This document shows positions 1 to 7,236 of a stretch of DNA of 64,000 bases, in pieces. The stretch is from the IMG/VR virus record IMGVR_UViG_3300044716_000973, positions 1 to 64,000 of that record; one strand, written 5' to 3'. Both the position numbers and the translations under genes were made by a program. A model generated the notes under the pieces. That model did no database searches. It was not told the DNA's origin and saw only the letters and a list, made by a program, of their open reading frames with translations. The number at the start of each line of letters is the position of its first letter. The first letter of the stretch is position 1. The stretch is from a virus.

Positions 1-1
1 G

Positions 2-502
2 GAAATCAGAACAACAAGAGATATTGCCCGCCAGATTTTGCGGCATAGTTCTTTCAGATTCCAAGAGTACAGTCAGCGTTACGCCGATCCAACCCAGGAT
101 CTGGGATTTGTTGTACGGGAAGCACGCTTGCAGGATGCCAAGAACCGGCAGAACTCAGTAGACGTTGAAGACTCTCGCCTGCAAGAAGAGTGGGCAATGA
201 GACAAGTAGCTGCAACTGATGCTGCTTTAGATGCTTATGAGTGGGCTATTGATAATGGGATCGCTAAGGAACAGGCACGTGCTGTTCTTCCTGAGGGCAA
301 TACAGAATCTGTAATGATTATGTCAGGTTCGCTTCGTTCATGGGTTCATTACTGCGAACTTCGTATGGACAAGGCAACTCAAAAAGAACACCGCATCGTT
401 GCTGAACAGTGCTGGGATATTATTTGTCACCACTTTCCAGATGTGAAGGCTGCTATGGATAGTATGGCAGCACAAGCAGAATTTGAAAGGAAACTTCCAT
501 GA
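2..502 (+). CDS. thyX: Flavin-dependent thymidylate synthase ThyX (5' end cut off by the window)
   Basis: The reading frame is open from base 2, so the gene begins upstream. ThyX makes dTMP from dUMP using FAD and methylene-tetrahydrofolate, and here it would supply dTMP for phage DNA synthesis. The visible part has the signature region QILRHSSFRFQEYSQRY, which follows the family pattern RHR-x7-S followed by S-x-R-Y, and a C-terminal GSLRSWVHYCELR segment typical of ThyX. The third residue of the RHR motif is Ser (RHS). It lies directly upstream of the ribonucleotide reductase genes, which fits a nucleotide-synthesis operon. The stop codon overlaps the start of the next small gene (ATGA). Confidence 0.88.
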   Translation, partial: EIRTTRDIARQILRHSSFRFQEYSQRYADPTQDLGFVVREARLQDAKNRQNSVDVEDSRLQEEWAMRQVAATDAALDAYEWAIDNGIAKEQARAVLPEGNTESVMIMSGSLRSWVHYCELRMDKATQKEHRIVAEQCWDIICHHFPDVKAAMDSMAAQAEFERKLP

Positions 503-645
503 TCAATTGGTTAGTATATAATAAAAATGATATCGTCGTTGCAGATGTTGAGTCTGAAGAAGAAGCTCTCGAGGTCGTAGAAGATCTTACAGAAGATCCG
601 TGGTGGAAAGACGCAGCGCCTTATCGAATAGAGATGTTGCCATGA
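499..645 (+). CDS. Small acidic protein of unknown function (48 aa)
   Basis: The ATG overlaps the thyX stop as ATGA, and the TGA overlaps the ATG of the next gene, so translation is probably coupled through all three. The protein starts MINWLVYNKND and has an acidic middle (ESEEEALEVVEDL) followed by WWKDAAPYRIEMLP. No family is recognised. Its tight packing between thyX and the nrd genes is the main argument that it is real. Confidence 0.6.
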   Translation: MINWLVYNKNDIVVADVESEEEALEVVEDLTEDPWWKDAAPYRIEMLP

Positions 646-812
646 CGCGAACAATTGTTAAGCAAACAGAAGACGGCGAGTTATATATAGATTTACCACC
701 GGAAACGATAGAAGCCATGGGATGGGACGAAGACACAGTCCTTGAATGGCGAATTTATGAAGACGGTACTATGGCATTAGGGAAAGCGGATGATTCAAGT
801 AACGAAGCGTGA
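642..812 (+). CDS. AbrB/MazE-like swapped-hairpin small protein (56 aa)
   Basis: I chose the ATG at 642 because it overlaps the preceding stop codon. A longer frame from 600 would begin inside the upstream gene. The pattern LYIDLPPETIEAMGWDEDTVLEW resembles the AbrB/MazE/SpoVT swapped-hairpin DNA-binding domain (a strand, 'lP-e-l-e-lGw-eGd-l', then a strand). Such domains act as dimeric regulators or antitoxins. No toxin partner is visible next to it, so a regulatory role is an inference. The gene overlaps the start of nrdA by 23 bases. Confidence 0.62.
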   Translation: MTRTIVKQTEDGELYIDLPPETIEAMGWDEDTVLEWRIYEDGTMALGKADDSSNEA

Positions 813-3060
813 TGGAACGCGCGAACCTCTCGATATTAATAAGTTCCACAAAGTTGCTATGCACGCATGTGAAGGTCTATCCGGCGTTTCCGTATCTGAT
901 CTAGAAATTAAAACACACATTCAGTTCTACAACGGTATTAAAACTGGAGATATCCAGGAAACTCTCATCAAAGCAGCAGCTGATCTGATTGATGAAGATC
1001 ACCCCAACTATCAGTATGTTGCAGGTCGACTAATCAACTACCAGCTTCGTAAAGAAGTCTATGGTAAGTATGATCCGTATAAACTTCTTGAACATTATTG
1101 TAATGTTCGCAACGATGGATATTATGATACTGAGCTAGGTGAATCATACAGCGCAGCCGAGTTTGATGAACTTTGTAATTACATCGATCATGACCGTGAT
1201 AATCTGCTAACATATGCTGCCATGGAACAGTTCCGTGGCAAGTATCTTATTCGTAATCGTGTAACCAATAAGTTTTACGAAACTCCTCAAATGGCTTTCA
1301 TGTTGATTGCCATGACTCTTTTCCAAAACTACAAAAAAGACCGTCTCAAATGGGTAAAGGAACTCTATGATGCAATCAGTACTTTTGATATTAGTTTGCC
1401 TACTCCTATTATGGCAGGCGTTCGTTCCCCACAGCGTCAGTTTAGTTCGTGCGTACTTATCGAAACTGACGACTCGCTGGACTCAATAAATGCAACCTCC
1501 TCAGCAATCGTCAAGTACGTTAGCCAGAAAGCTGGAATTGGTATCGGCGGCGGTCGTATTAGGGCTGTTGGATCTCCTATACGCAATGGTGATGCTTCTC
1601 ACACTGGTGTTATTCCTTTCTGGAAGCATTTTCAATCTGCTGTTAAATCTTGTAGCCAAGGTGGTGTCCGTGGTGGAGCGGCGACACTCTATTACCCCCT
1701 TTGGCATTACGAAGTGGAGGATCTACTTGTCCTAAAGAATAACAAGGGCACTGAAGATAATCGTATTCGTCATTTGGACTATGGTGTCCAGTTTAATAAG
1801 GTAATGTATGAAAGACTTCTATCTGGAGGTAATATCACCCTCTTCTCACCTGGTGATGTACCGGATCTCTATGAAGCGTTTTACACGAGCGTTGATACGT
1901 TTAGAGAACTCTATGAAAGAGCAGAAAGAAACACCAAGCTCAGAAAAAAGACCATCCCTGCGATTGATCTCTTCTCAGCCTTCGTTACCGAAAGAAAAGA
2001 CACAGGTCGAATCTATCTGATGAACGTAGACCATGCCAATGAGCATGGTTCGTTTACTGAAGCAGCTCCAATCAAGATGAGCAATCTATGCTGCGAGATT
2101 ACACTACCAACTACACCGTTGAAGGATATTCATGATGAGTCAGGCGAAATTAGCCTTTGCACGCTTGCAGCAATCAATTGGGGAAGAATTAAAAAGCCGT
2201 CTGATTTCGAAAAGCCATGCACCATTGCAGTACGCGCTTTGGATGCCCTATTGGATTATCAGGACTATCCTGTTCGTGCCGCTGCTATTGGTACTCGGAA
2301 TCGTCGGCCTCTGGGCATTGGTATCATCAACTTTGCTTATTGGCTGGCTCGTAATGACACCAATTATTCTAATCCAGACCTTGATCTGGTGCATGAGTAT
2401 GCTGAAGCATGGAGCTACTATCTTATTAAAGCCTCGGTCGACTTGGCTGAAGAAGTAGGAGCATGCCCACTCGATCATGAAACCAAATACGGGCACGGGT
2501 ATATGCCAATCGATACGTACAAGAAAGATGTCGATGAGTTGGTTGCTCCTAACTATAAGATGCCATGGAGCATTCTTGCGAGTAGAGCGCTATCAACTGG
2601 CATTCGTAACTCGACTCTCATGGCTCTGATGCCGGCAGAAACTTCTGCTCAGATCTCTAACTCGACCAATGGTATTGAACCACCACGTGCTCTGGTTTCG
2701 ATCAAGCAATCGAAGGACGGCGTGCTGAAGCAAGTTGTTCCTGGTATTCAAAAGCTGAAGAATAAATACGAATTACTATGGGATCAAAAATCTCCTGAGG
2801 GTTATCTCAAGATTATGGCTGTCCTACAAAAGTTTATCGATCAGGCAATCTCGGTAAATACTTCTTACAATCCTCGTCATTATGAGGATGAAAAGATTCC
2901 GATGTCTGAAATGATTAAACATCTTTTGATGCATTATAAGTACGGCGGTAAGACTCTGTACTATTTCAACACCTTTGATGGTGCTGGTGAAATTGAAGAA
3001 CCAAAACCACTAGCACAAGGGCAAGTAGATGATGAGGATTGTGACTCTTGTAAAATCTAA
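790..3060 (+). CDS. nrdA: Ribonucleoside-diphosphate reductase, large (alpha) subunit, class Ia
   Basis: 756 aa, the usual NrdA length. It reduces ribonucleoside diphosphates to dNDPs together with NrdB. An ATP-cone-like regulatory region covers about residues 1-90. The redox cysteine pair is C221 (SSCVLIETDD) and C457 (ISLCTLAAINWG). The active-site loop SNLCCEI gives N432, thiyl C434 and E436. The radical-transfer Tyr pair lies at about 724-725 (KTLYYFNT). The C-terminal CDSC (about 751-754) would be re-reduced by a glutaredoxin, and one is encoded nearby at 6394. The ATG overlaps the upstream small gene. nrdB follows after three small genes rather than directly. Confidence 0.97.
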   Translation: MIQVTKRDGTREPLDINKFHKVAMHACEGLSGVSVSDLEIKTHIQFYNGIKTGDIQETLIKAAADLIDEDHPNYQYVAGRLINYQLRKEVYGKYDPYKLLEHYCNVRNDGYYDTELGESYSAAEFDELCNYIDHDRDNLLTYAAMEQFRGKYLIRNRVTNKFYETPQMAFMLIAMTLFQNYKKDRLKWVKELYDAISTFDISLPTPIMAGVRSPQRQFSSCVLIETDDSLDSINATSSAIVKYVSQKAGIGIGGGRIRAVGSPIRNGDASHTGVIPFWKHFQSAVKSCSQGGVRGGAATLYYPLWHYEVEDLLVLKNNKGTEDNRIRHLDYGVQFNKVMYERLLSGGNITLFSPGDVPDLYEAFYTSVDTFRELYERAERNTKLRKKTIPAIDLFSAFVTERKDTGRIYLMNVDHANEHGSFTEAAPIKMSNLCCEITLPTTPLKDIHDESGEISLCTLAAINWGRIKKPSDFEKPCTIAVRALDALLDYQDYPVRAAAIGTRNRRPLGIGIINFAYWLARNDTNYSNPDLDLVHEYAEAWSYYLIKASVDLAEEVGACPLDHETKYGHGYMPIDTYKKDVDELVAPNYKMPWSILASRALSTGIRNSTLMALMPAETSAQISNSTNGIEPPRALVSIKQSKDGVLKQVVPGIQKLKNKYELLWDQKSPEGYLKIMAVLQKFIDQAISVNTSYNPRHYEDEKIPMSEMIKHLLMHYKYGGKTLYYFNTFDGAGEIEEPKPLAQGQVDDEDCDSCKI

Positions 3061-3072
3061 CAGGAGTATTCA

Positions 3073-3219
3073 ATGGCAAGAAAATCGCCATCAGCATCAG
3101 CTGTACAACACGTAAAGATCGTAACAGGTACATCGCAAGATATACGTCGACCAAAGCTGTCGTCCATGAATAAGCACAAGAAGAGAAATTTTAAAGCATA
3201 CCGTGGCCAAGGCCGTTGA
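3073..3219 (+). CDS. Small basic phage protein (48 aa)
   Basis: Starts at ATG 3073 behind the GGAG-type site in CAGGAGTATTCA, 12 bases after nrdA. The sequence is strongly basic, with a C-terminal MNKHKKRNFKAYRGQGR. That tail resembles a small protein I remember as conserved among T4-like phages, but its function is unknown to me. Nucleic-acid or ribosome contact is plausible from the charge only. Confidence 0.65.
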   Translation: MARKSPSASAVQHVKIVTGTSQDIRRPKLSSMNKHKKRNFKAYRGQGR

Positions 3220-3232
3220 CAGGAGAGTGAAA

Positions 3233-3412
3233 ATGGATTATATTATGATTGATAACGACAAATGGGATGACGCCGGAAAGAAGTATAGACTGATTTCTTT
3301 GAATCGTCGTCCTAAAAGTACGGCCGTTGAACTAGAACTTGAATATGATGGACAAGTTATTCATAGAGTGGAAGCTTACCATAACATTCAGTTTTTAGAA
3401 GAAAAGGGTTAG
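3233..3412 (+). CDS. Hypothetical protein (59 aa)
   Basis: I chose ATG 3233 over an upstream GTG at 3203 because a clear ribosome-binding site (AGGAG at about 3221) precedes it and the upstream start would overlap the previous gene. The sequence MDYIMIDNDKWDDAGKKYRL continues into alternating charged and hydrophobic strands (AVELELEYDGQVIHRVEAY), suggesting a small beta-rich fold. No family is recognised. It belongs to the nrdA-nrdB interval. Confidence 0.62.
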   Translation: MDYIMIDNDKWDDAGKKYRLISLNRRPKSTAVELELEYDGQVIHRVEAYHNIQFLEEKG

Positions 3413-3413
3413 A

Positions 3414-3959
3414 ATGCTATACACAGGCTCAGGGAATCTTCCTCACCACATCTATTGTTGGGTAGATTCTTCATTTATTCGCAAAGATGCTAAGCCTAAT
3501 ACGTATGAGCCTTGTATTTGGTTTGCACTACATGCAAAAGCAGGTCATTCATGGGGATGTCATGTAATGCTTGAATGTGGTGCAGTTTGGAGAGGTGTTC
3601 CTCCTCATGCATTAGCATTTGCACCAGATCCAGAAAAAACTTGGCGTCTTAAAGATACACAAATATGGGATTGTTATGGCGATCAGTTTTCTGTGTTGAT
3701 ATATAGTTATCTGCACAGCCAACAAGCAGAGATTCGAAGAAGCGGCCTTTTTGGCCGTTATCTTTTTACAGTCGTTCCAATGAACGATGGATATACACAA
3801 CACCCGTCTCAATCAAAAGAATTCATGTTCATTCAACTTGACAATGGTAGACTTACTATCATGCCAACGAATGAACTTCGATTCCATGATAAGTCATACA
3901 CCGAGGGCGATTGGCCTAAGGATTTGAAACTCAACGACAGTACCTGGAGAGTAGAATGA
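3414..3959 (+). CDS. Conserved-looking phage protein of unknown function (181 aa)
   Basis: Begins one base after the preceding stop, and its end overlaps the nrdB ATG by four bases, so it is translated as part of the nrd cluster. The sequence is rich in Trp, Tyr, His and Cys (PCIWFALHAKAGHSWGCH, VMLECGAVWRGVPPHALAF). I see no transmembrane segment or recognisable catalytic motif. The ending IMPTNELRFHDKSY...DSTWRVE is typical of a globular protein. Position suggests, but does not show, a role linked to nucleotide metabolism. Confidence 0.75.
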   Translation: MLYTGSGNLPHHIYCWVDSSFIRKDAKPNTYEPCIWFALHAKAGHSWGCHVMLECGAVWRGVPPHALAFAPDPEKTWRLKDTQIWDCYGDQFSVLIYSYLHSQQAEIRRSGLFGRYLFTVVPMNDGYTQHPSQSKEFMFIQLDNGRLTIMPTNELRFHDKSYTEGDWPKDLKLNDSTWRVE

Positions 3960-5038
3960 CAGTATTTAGCATCAAGTTTGAAGATGCGACACAACAGAAT
4001 TGTTTCTTTGGCGAGCCAGTAAATATTGCTCGCTATGACAAGCAACGTTATTCTATTTTTGAAAAACTAACTGATAAGCAACTCGGTTTCTTTTGGAGAC
4101 CAGAGGAAGTTGATCTGTCACGCGATAGTAAAGACTTTAAAGGACTGACAGAGAATGAGAAACATATTTTCACAAGCAATCTCAAGAGGCAGATCCTCCT
4201 TGATTCTGTTCAGGGCAGAGCTCCATCTCTGGCTTTTCTTCCAATATGTTCGCTTCCTGAGTTGGAAACCTGGATCCAAACTTGGGCGTTTAGTGAGACG
4301 ATTCACTCCCGTTCCTACACTCATATCATTCGTAACGTCTATTCTGATCCTTCCAGAGTCTTCGATGAGATGCTGGACATCCAGGAAATAGCTGATTGCG
4401 CACAAGACATTAGTAAGTACTATGATGATTTGATTAAGTGGAATAATCTGGCATATGATCCCGGTGAATTTTATAATGAATACGATCATAAGAAAGCACT
4501 GTGGCTCTGTCTGAATGCCGTGAATGCTTTAGAAGGAGTAAGATTTTATGTCTCGTTTGCATGCAGTTGGGCTTTTGCGGAAGTTAAGAAAATGGAAGGC
4601 AACGCCAAAATCATCAAGCTTATCGCGCGGGACGAGAACGTTCATCTTGCCTCAACTCAGCAGCTCCTCAAAATTCTACCGAAAGAGGATGAAGACTTTG
4701 CTCGCATACAAGAAGAAACACGGGATGAGTGCATCAGCATGTTTTACCGAGTGGTCGAACAAGAAAAAAGCTGGGCACATTACCTATTTCAGAACGGGTC
4801 GATGATCGGTCTGAATGAAGAACTTCTTTGCCAGTATGTAGACCATATTGCCGCAAAGCGTATGGGTGCTATTGGACTCAATGGTAAGCCTGGAGCGAAT
4901 CCTTTGCCATGGACTCAAAAGTGGATCTCAGGCTCCGAAGTTCAGGTTGCTCCACAAGAAACAGAAATTACTAGTTATGTAATTGGTGGTGTCAAAAAAG
5001 ATGTTGACGAAAACACTTTCAAAGGATTTAGCCTCTAA
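3956..5038 (+). CDS. nrdB: Ribonucleoside-diphosphate reductase, small (beta) subunit, class Ia
   Basis: 360 aa. It houses the diiron centre and tyrosyl radical that NrdA uses. Alignment by eye to E. coli NrdB is easy: LLDSVQG gives D83, and WAFSETIHSRSY gives E114, H117 and the radical Tyr 121. A later RDENVHLA segment supplies the second Glu/His set. The C-terminal tail (about KKDVDENTFKGFSL) would dock on NrdA. It overlaps the gene before it by 4 bases and the zinc-ribbon gene after it by 1 base. Confidence 0.97.
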   Translation: MTVFSIKFEDATQQNCFFGEPVNIARYDKQRYSIFEKLTDKQLGFFWRPEEVDLSRDSKDFKGLTENEKHIFTSNLKRQILLDSVQGRAPSLAFLPICSLPELETWIQTWAFSETIHSRSYTHIIRNVYSDPSRVFDEMLDIQEIADCAQDISKYYDDLIKWNNLAYDPGEFYNEYDHKKALWLCLNAVNALEGVRFYVSFACSWAFAEVKKMEGNAKIIKLIARDENVHLASTQQLLKILPKEDEDFARIQEETRDECISMFYRVVEQEKSWAHYLFQNGSMIGLNEELLCQYVDHIAAKRMGAIGLNGKPGANPLPWTQKWISGSEVQVAPQETEITSYVIGGVKKDVDENTFKGFSL

Positions 5039-5175
5039 TGGATTGGATAACCTGCCCCTCATGCGATGAGGAATTCAAAATCATCACGGACAGTACTATA
5101 AAACCAGTTTATTGTCCATTTTGTTCTGAAGAACTTGATATTGAAGATCTTTTTGATGACGAAGAAGATGAATAA
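5038..5175 (+). CDS. Small zinc-ribbon protein (45 aa)
   Basis: Overlaps the nrdB stop by one base (TAATG). It has two CxxC knuckles, CPSC (residues 6-9) and CPFC (27-30), 17 residues apart, followed by an acidic tail (EELDIEDLFDDEEDE). This is a classic tetracysteine zinc ribbon. Such mini-ribbons often bind nucleic acid or a protein partner. No specific function can be given. Confidence 0.72.
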   Translation: MDWITCPSCDEEFKIITDSTIKPVYCPFCSEELDIEDLFDDEEDE

Positions 5176-5178
5176 ATA
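5171..5178 (+). promoter_or_regulatory. Possible late-type promoter box AATAAATA
   Basis: AATAAATA lies at the end of the zinc-ribbon gene and 30 bases before the GIY-YIG start. It differs by one base from the T4 late box TATAAATA. The same variant occurs before gp25 and before the 49601 gene. The short AT-rich motif is weak evidence on its own. Confidence 0.3.
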
Positions 5179-5207
5179 AATCTTTCCGCTTGTTATGGAA
5201 TAGATTT

Positions 5208-5630
5208 ATGGGTTGGTTATACGAAGACAGAGAGTTTACTCACGACGATGAATGGTACGGCTTCGTATATCTCATTGAAAACTTGACCAATGGTAAGAAA
5301 TACATAGGTCGCAAGTATCTCACAAAAGCTGGATACAAGACTGTCAAAGGCAAACGTAAGAAGATCCGAGTAGAGTCCGATTGGGATTCCTATTACGGGT
5401 CTTCTTCTGCTCTAAAAGAGGACATTGAAAAGCTCGGCAAAGAGAATTTCAAAAGAACTATTTTGCGTCTATGTAAATCCCGTGGTGAATGTAATTACTT
5501 TGAAACAAAATACATCTTTGATTACGATGCAATATTAGATCCAAACTACTATAATACTTGGGTAAGTTGTAAGATTCAAGCAAGCCATGTGAAGGCTTTA
5601 CTTTTTAACCCCGAACAGGAGACTTTATGA
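5208..5630 (+). CDS. GIY-YIG nuclease-like protein (140 aa)
   Basis: The start is taken at ATG 5208 (MGWLYEDREF); an in-frame TTG at 5190 is less likely. Near the N-terminus is GFVYLIENLTNGKKYIGRK, which matches the GIY-YIG core (GFVYL ... YIG) with the usual following Arg/Lys. Downstream FKRTILRLCKSRGECNYFETKYI supplies a conserved Glu candidate of the nuclease fold. It could be a free-standing homing endonuclease like T4 Seg proteins or a conserved phage nuclease. No interrupted gene is visible beside it. Confidence 0.75.
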   Translation: MGWLYEDREFTHDDEWYGFVYLIENLTNGKKYIGRKYLTKAGYKTVKGKRKKIRVESDWDSYYGSSSALKEDIEKLGKENFKRTILRLCKSRGECNYFETKYIFDYDAILDPNYYNTWVSCKIQASHVKALLFNPEQETL

Positions 5631-5631
5631 G

Positions 5632-6018
5632 GTGGGCAAAGTACTAGAACATAAGCACTTAATTGTAAGAGCAGAATTAAGTAATCCTCCACAGTGCACG
5701 ACTGCTATTGAAGCATGGATGAAAAACCTTGTGGAAGCTATTGATATGAAGATTCTGATGGGACCTTATTCGGTCTATTCAGATATGGTTGGTAACCGTG
5801 GCTTGACTGCAGTAACCATCATTGAAACTAGTCATATTGCTCTTCATGTTTGGGACGAGTGCGAACCAGCACTTGCTCAATTGGACGTCTATACATGTAG
5901 TACTCTGAATATTCAAGATGTATTTCAAGCCATTGAAGCTTGGAACCCAACAAAAGTAGAGTATAAGTATATTGATAGAGAAAATGAGTTGACATTAATT
6001 GAGAAGAATGTTATATAA
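5632..6018 (+). CDS. speD: S-adenosylmethionine decarboxylase-like pyruvoyl enzyme (SpeD family)
   Basis: 128 aa with a GTG start one base after the preceding stop. The core ETSHIALHVWDE followed by LDVYTCST matches the bacterial class 1b AdoMetDC pattern: the Ser of S-H is the self-cleavage site that becomes the pyruvoyl group, followed by the conserved His and the Cys of the TC motif. The residue before the cleavage Ser is Thr, where characterised enzymes usually have Glu. Classical function is decarboxylation of AdoMet for spermidine synthesis. Phage homologues have been reported with altered substrate, so the true substrate is open. Confidence 0.8.
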   Translation: MGKVLEHKHLIVRAELSNPPQCTTAIEAWMKNLVEAIDMKILMGPYSVYSDMVGNRGLTAVTIIETSHIALHVWDECEPALAQLDVYTCSTLNIQDVFQAIEAWNPTKVEYKYIDRENELTLIEKNVI

Positions 6019-6035
6019 TAAGAAGGTGAAGTGAT

Positions 6036-6131
6036 ATGCCACATCCAGCAAAAAATAGACCACGTAAGGGTCGCCGTAAAATCGGCTCAACTAAGCGCAA
6101 AGCACGTGGTGCTCGTAAAAACAAGAAGTGA
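6036..6131 (+). CDS. Very small, highly basic protein (31 aa)
   Basis: ATG 6036 follows an AAGGTGAAGTGAT leader. Almost half the residues are Lys or Arg (MPHPAKNRPRKGRRKIGSTK and an RKNKK end). The composition resembles ribosomal-protein tails or DNA-condensing peptides. Its regular placement between genes with a ribosome-binding site supports expression. Function unknown. Confidence 0.55.
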   Translation: MPHPAKNRPRKGRRKIGSTKRKARGARKNKK

Positions 6132-6140
6132 GGTTATATA

Positions 6141-6407
6141 ATGGGTAAGAAGAGAACTCGTAAAACAGTTGTATCAAAAGGCCAGCGTCGTAATATCGTT
6201 GCTGGTGTAAAGGAAATGCGTAGAGATACGACACCTCTTGAAAAAGCAATGAACAAGCTAAAGGCTTGGAAGAGAGGTCAGAATCCTTGGGTTACCGTTC
6301 CAGGACCAAGTTCAAACATGCGCTTTATTCGTGTCCGTGCAAATACTGCATGGGGCGATCCTCGTTATGTAGCAAACATTTACAGAGGAAAGAATGCAGA
6401 TGAATAA
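6141..6407 (+). CDS. Basic conserved-looking phage protein (88 aa)
   Basis: Starts MGKKRTRKTVVSKGQRRN with an Arg/Lys-rich N-terminal half and ends NTAWGDPRYVANIYRGKNADE. A ribosome-binding site (AGTGAGG) precedes the ATG. It overlaps the glutaredoxin start by 14 bases. Nucleic-acid contact is plausible from charge; no family is recognised. Confidence 0.68.
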   Translation: MGKKRTRKTVVSKGQRRNIVAGVKEMRRDTTPLEKAMNKLKAWKRGQNPWVTVPGPSSNMRFIRVRANTAWGDPRYVANIYRGKNADE

Positions 6408-6651
6408 GGTTATTATCTACACTAAAGACAATTGTCCGTTTTGTGTGCAGGCTAAAAATCTATTTTCTGCAAAAGGTGTCACCTATCAAGAGATGAAGAT
6501 TGGTGCAGAATTAACTCGTGAAGAGTTTATGGAAATCTTTCCAAACGTGAGAACAGTTCCTTTTATTATTATTGATGGAGAAGAAGTAGGTGGTTATGAC
6601 AGACTCGTTGAATACTACAACCGACCAGAGCAACACTTCCTGGCGGAATGA
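6394..6651 (+). CDS. Glutaredoxin
   Basis: 85 aa with a thioredoxin fold. The CPFC redox motif is at residues 14-17 (KDNCPFCVQAK), the cis-Pro segment is RTVPFIIIDGEEVGGYDRL, and length and order match monothiol/dithiol glutaredoxins. As in T4 (nrdC), it probably reduces the C-terminal CDSC of the NrdA encoded upstream. The start could be ATG 6394 or ATG 6400; both lie in the overlap with the preceding gene. Confidence 0.92.
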   Translation: MQMNKVIIYTKDNCPFCVQAKNLFSAKGVTYQEMKIGAELTREEFMEIFPNVRTVPFIIIDGEEVGGYDRLVEYYNRPEQHFLAE

Positions 6652-6901
6652 ATATCTTAAAACAACATTGAAGGCTTCAACTCTGCGTGTTGTCTTTGTA
6701 AAGAAAGATGGTACAGAGCGTACTATGCTTTGTACATTAAACCCAGATCTACTTCCAGCTCAGACGGACCTTGAAGAGGCTGTACAGAAGAAGACTCCAA
6801 ATCCAGAAGTGCTGGCTGTGTGGGATCTTGAAGCACAGGGATGGCGTTCATTCCGCTATGACTCGATCATCGGGTTCTCGGAGAGAGAATGGGTACCATG
6901 A
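6596..6901 (+). CDS. DUF2693-type small phage protein (101 aa)
   Basis: The segment LRVVFVKKDGTERTMLCTLN, then a linker, then NPEVLAVWDLEAQGWRSFRYDSI matches what I remember of DUF2693, a family found in many large phages with no known function. The ATG at 6596 overlaps the glutaredoxin gene by 56 bases. An internal alternative start would remove the low-complexity N-terminus (TTTDQSNTSW). It overlaps the HAD gene start. Confidence 0.75.
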   Translation: MTDSLNTTTDQSNTSWRNEYLKTTLKASTLRVVFVKKDGTERTMLCTLNPDLLPAQTDLEEAVQKKTPNPEVLAVWDLEAQGWRSFRYDSIIGFSEREWVP

Positions 6902-7236
6902 TTTACATGGTAGATATTGACCAGACTATCTGTGTCACTCCATTTGTGGATGGAAAGCATCGCTACGATCTTTCCACTCCAATCGATCATCGTATTGAAG
7001 TAATAAATAAACTATACGACCAAGGTCATACTATTAAGTATTGGACCGCTCGTGGTTCAGGTTCGGGAATCGACTGGACAAAACTCACCACACAACAACT
7101 AAATGACTGGGGCTGCAAGTTCCATGAAGTGCGTCTAGGAAAACCATCTTACGACGTATGGATTGACGATAAAGCTGTTAACGATAAAGAGTTCTTCTTT
7201 CTTGTAGACCATAATGTCGGAGATATTAATGAATAA
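6889..7236 (+). CDS. HAD-superfamily phosphatase, capsule-biosynthesis type (115 aa)
   Basis: The N-terminal MVDIDQTIC is the HAD DxDxT-like catalytic motif, with Asp nucleophile and acid/base Asp. IKYWTARGSGSG supplies the motif-II Thr (WTARG), and VWIDDKA supplies the acidic motif IV. Short HAD proteins of this type are annotated as capsule biosynthesis phosphatases. It heads a sugar block (glycosyltransferase, heptose-7-phosphate kinase, GmhA) and could dephosphorylate a heptose bisphosphate in place of GmhB; this is inference. Start may be ATG 6889 or 6898. Confidence 0.82.
   Translation: MGTMIYMVDIDQTICVTPFVDGKHRYDLSTPIDHRIEVINKLYDQGHTIKYWTARGSGSGIDWTKLTTQQLNDWGCKFHEVRLGKPSYDVWIDDKAVNDKEFFFLVDHNVGDINE

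Noticed and set aside
5208-5630. GIY-YIG gene as evidence for an intron or inserted homing element
   Set aside because: Neighbouring genes are intact and no split gene or intron boundary is visible; it is better treated as a resident nuclease-like gene.
7003-7015. ATAAATA motif inside the HAD phosphatase gene
   Set aside because: It is explained by the codons for Val-Ile-Asn-Lys and no gene begins downstream at a suitable distance.
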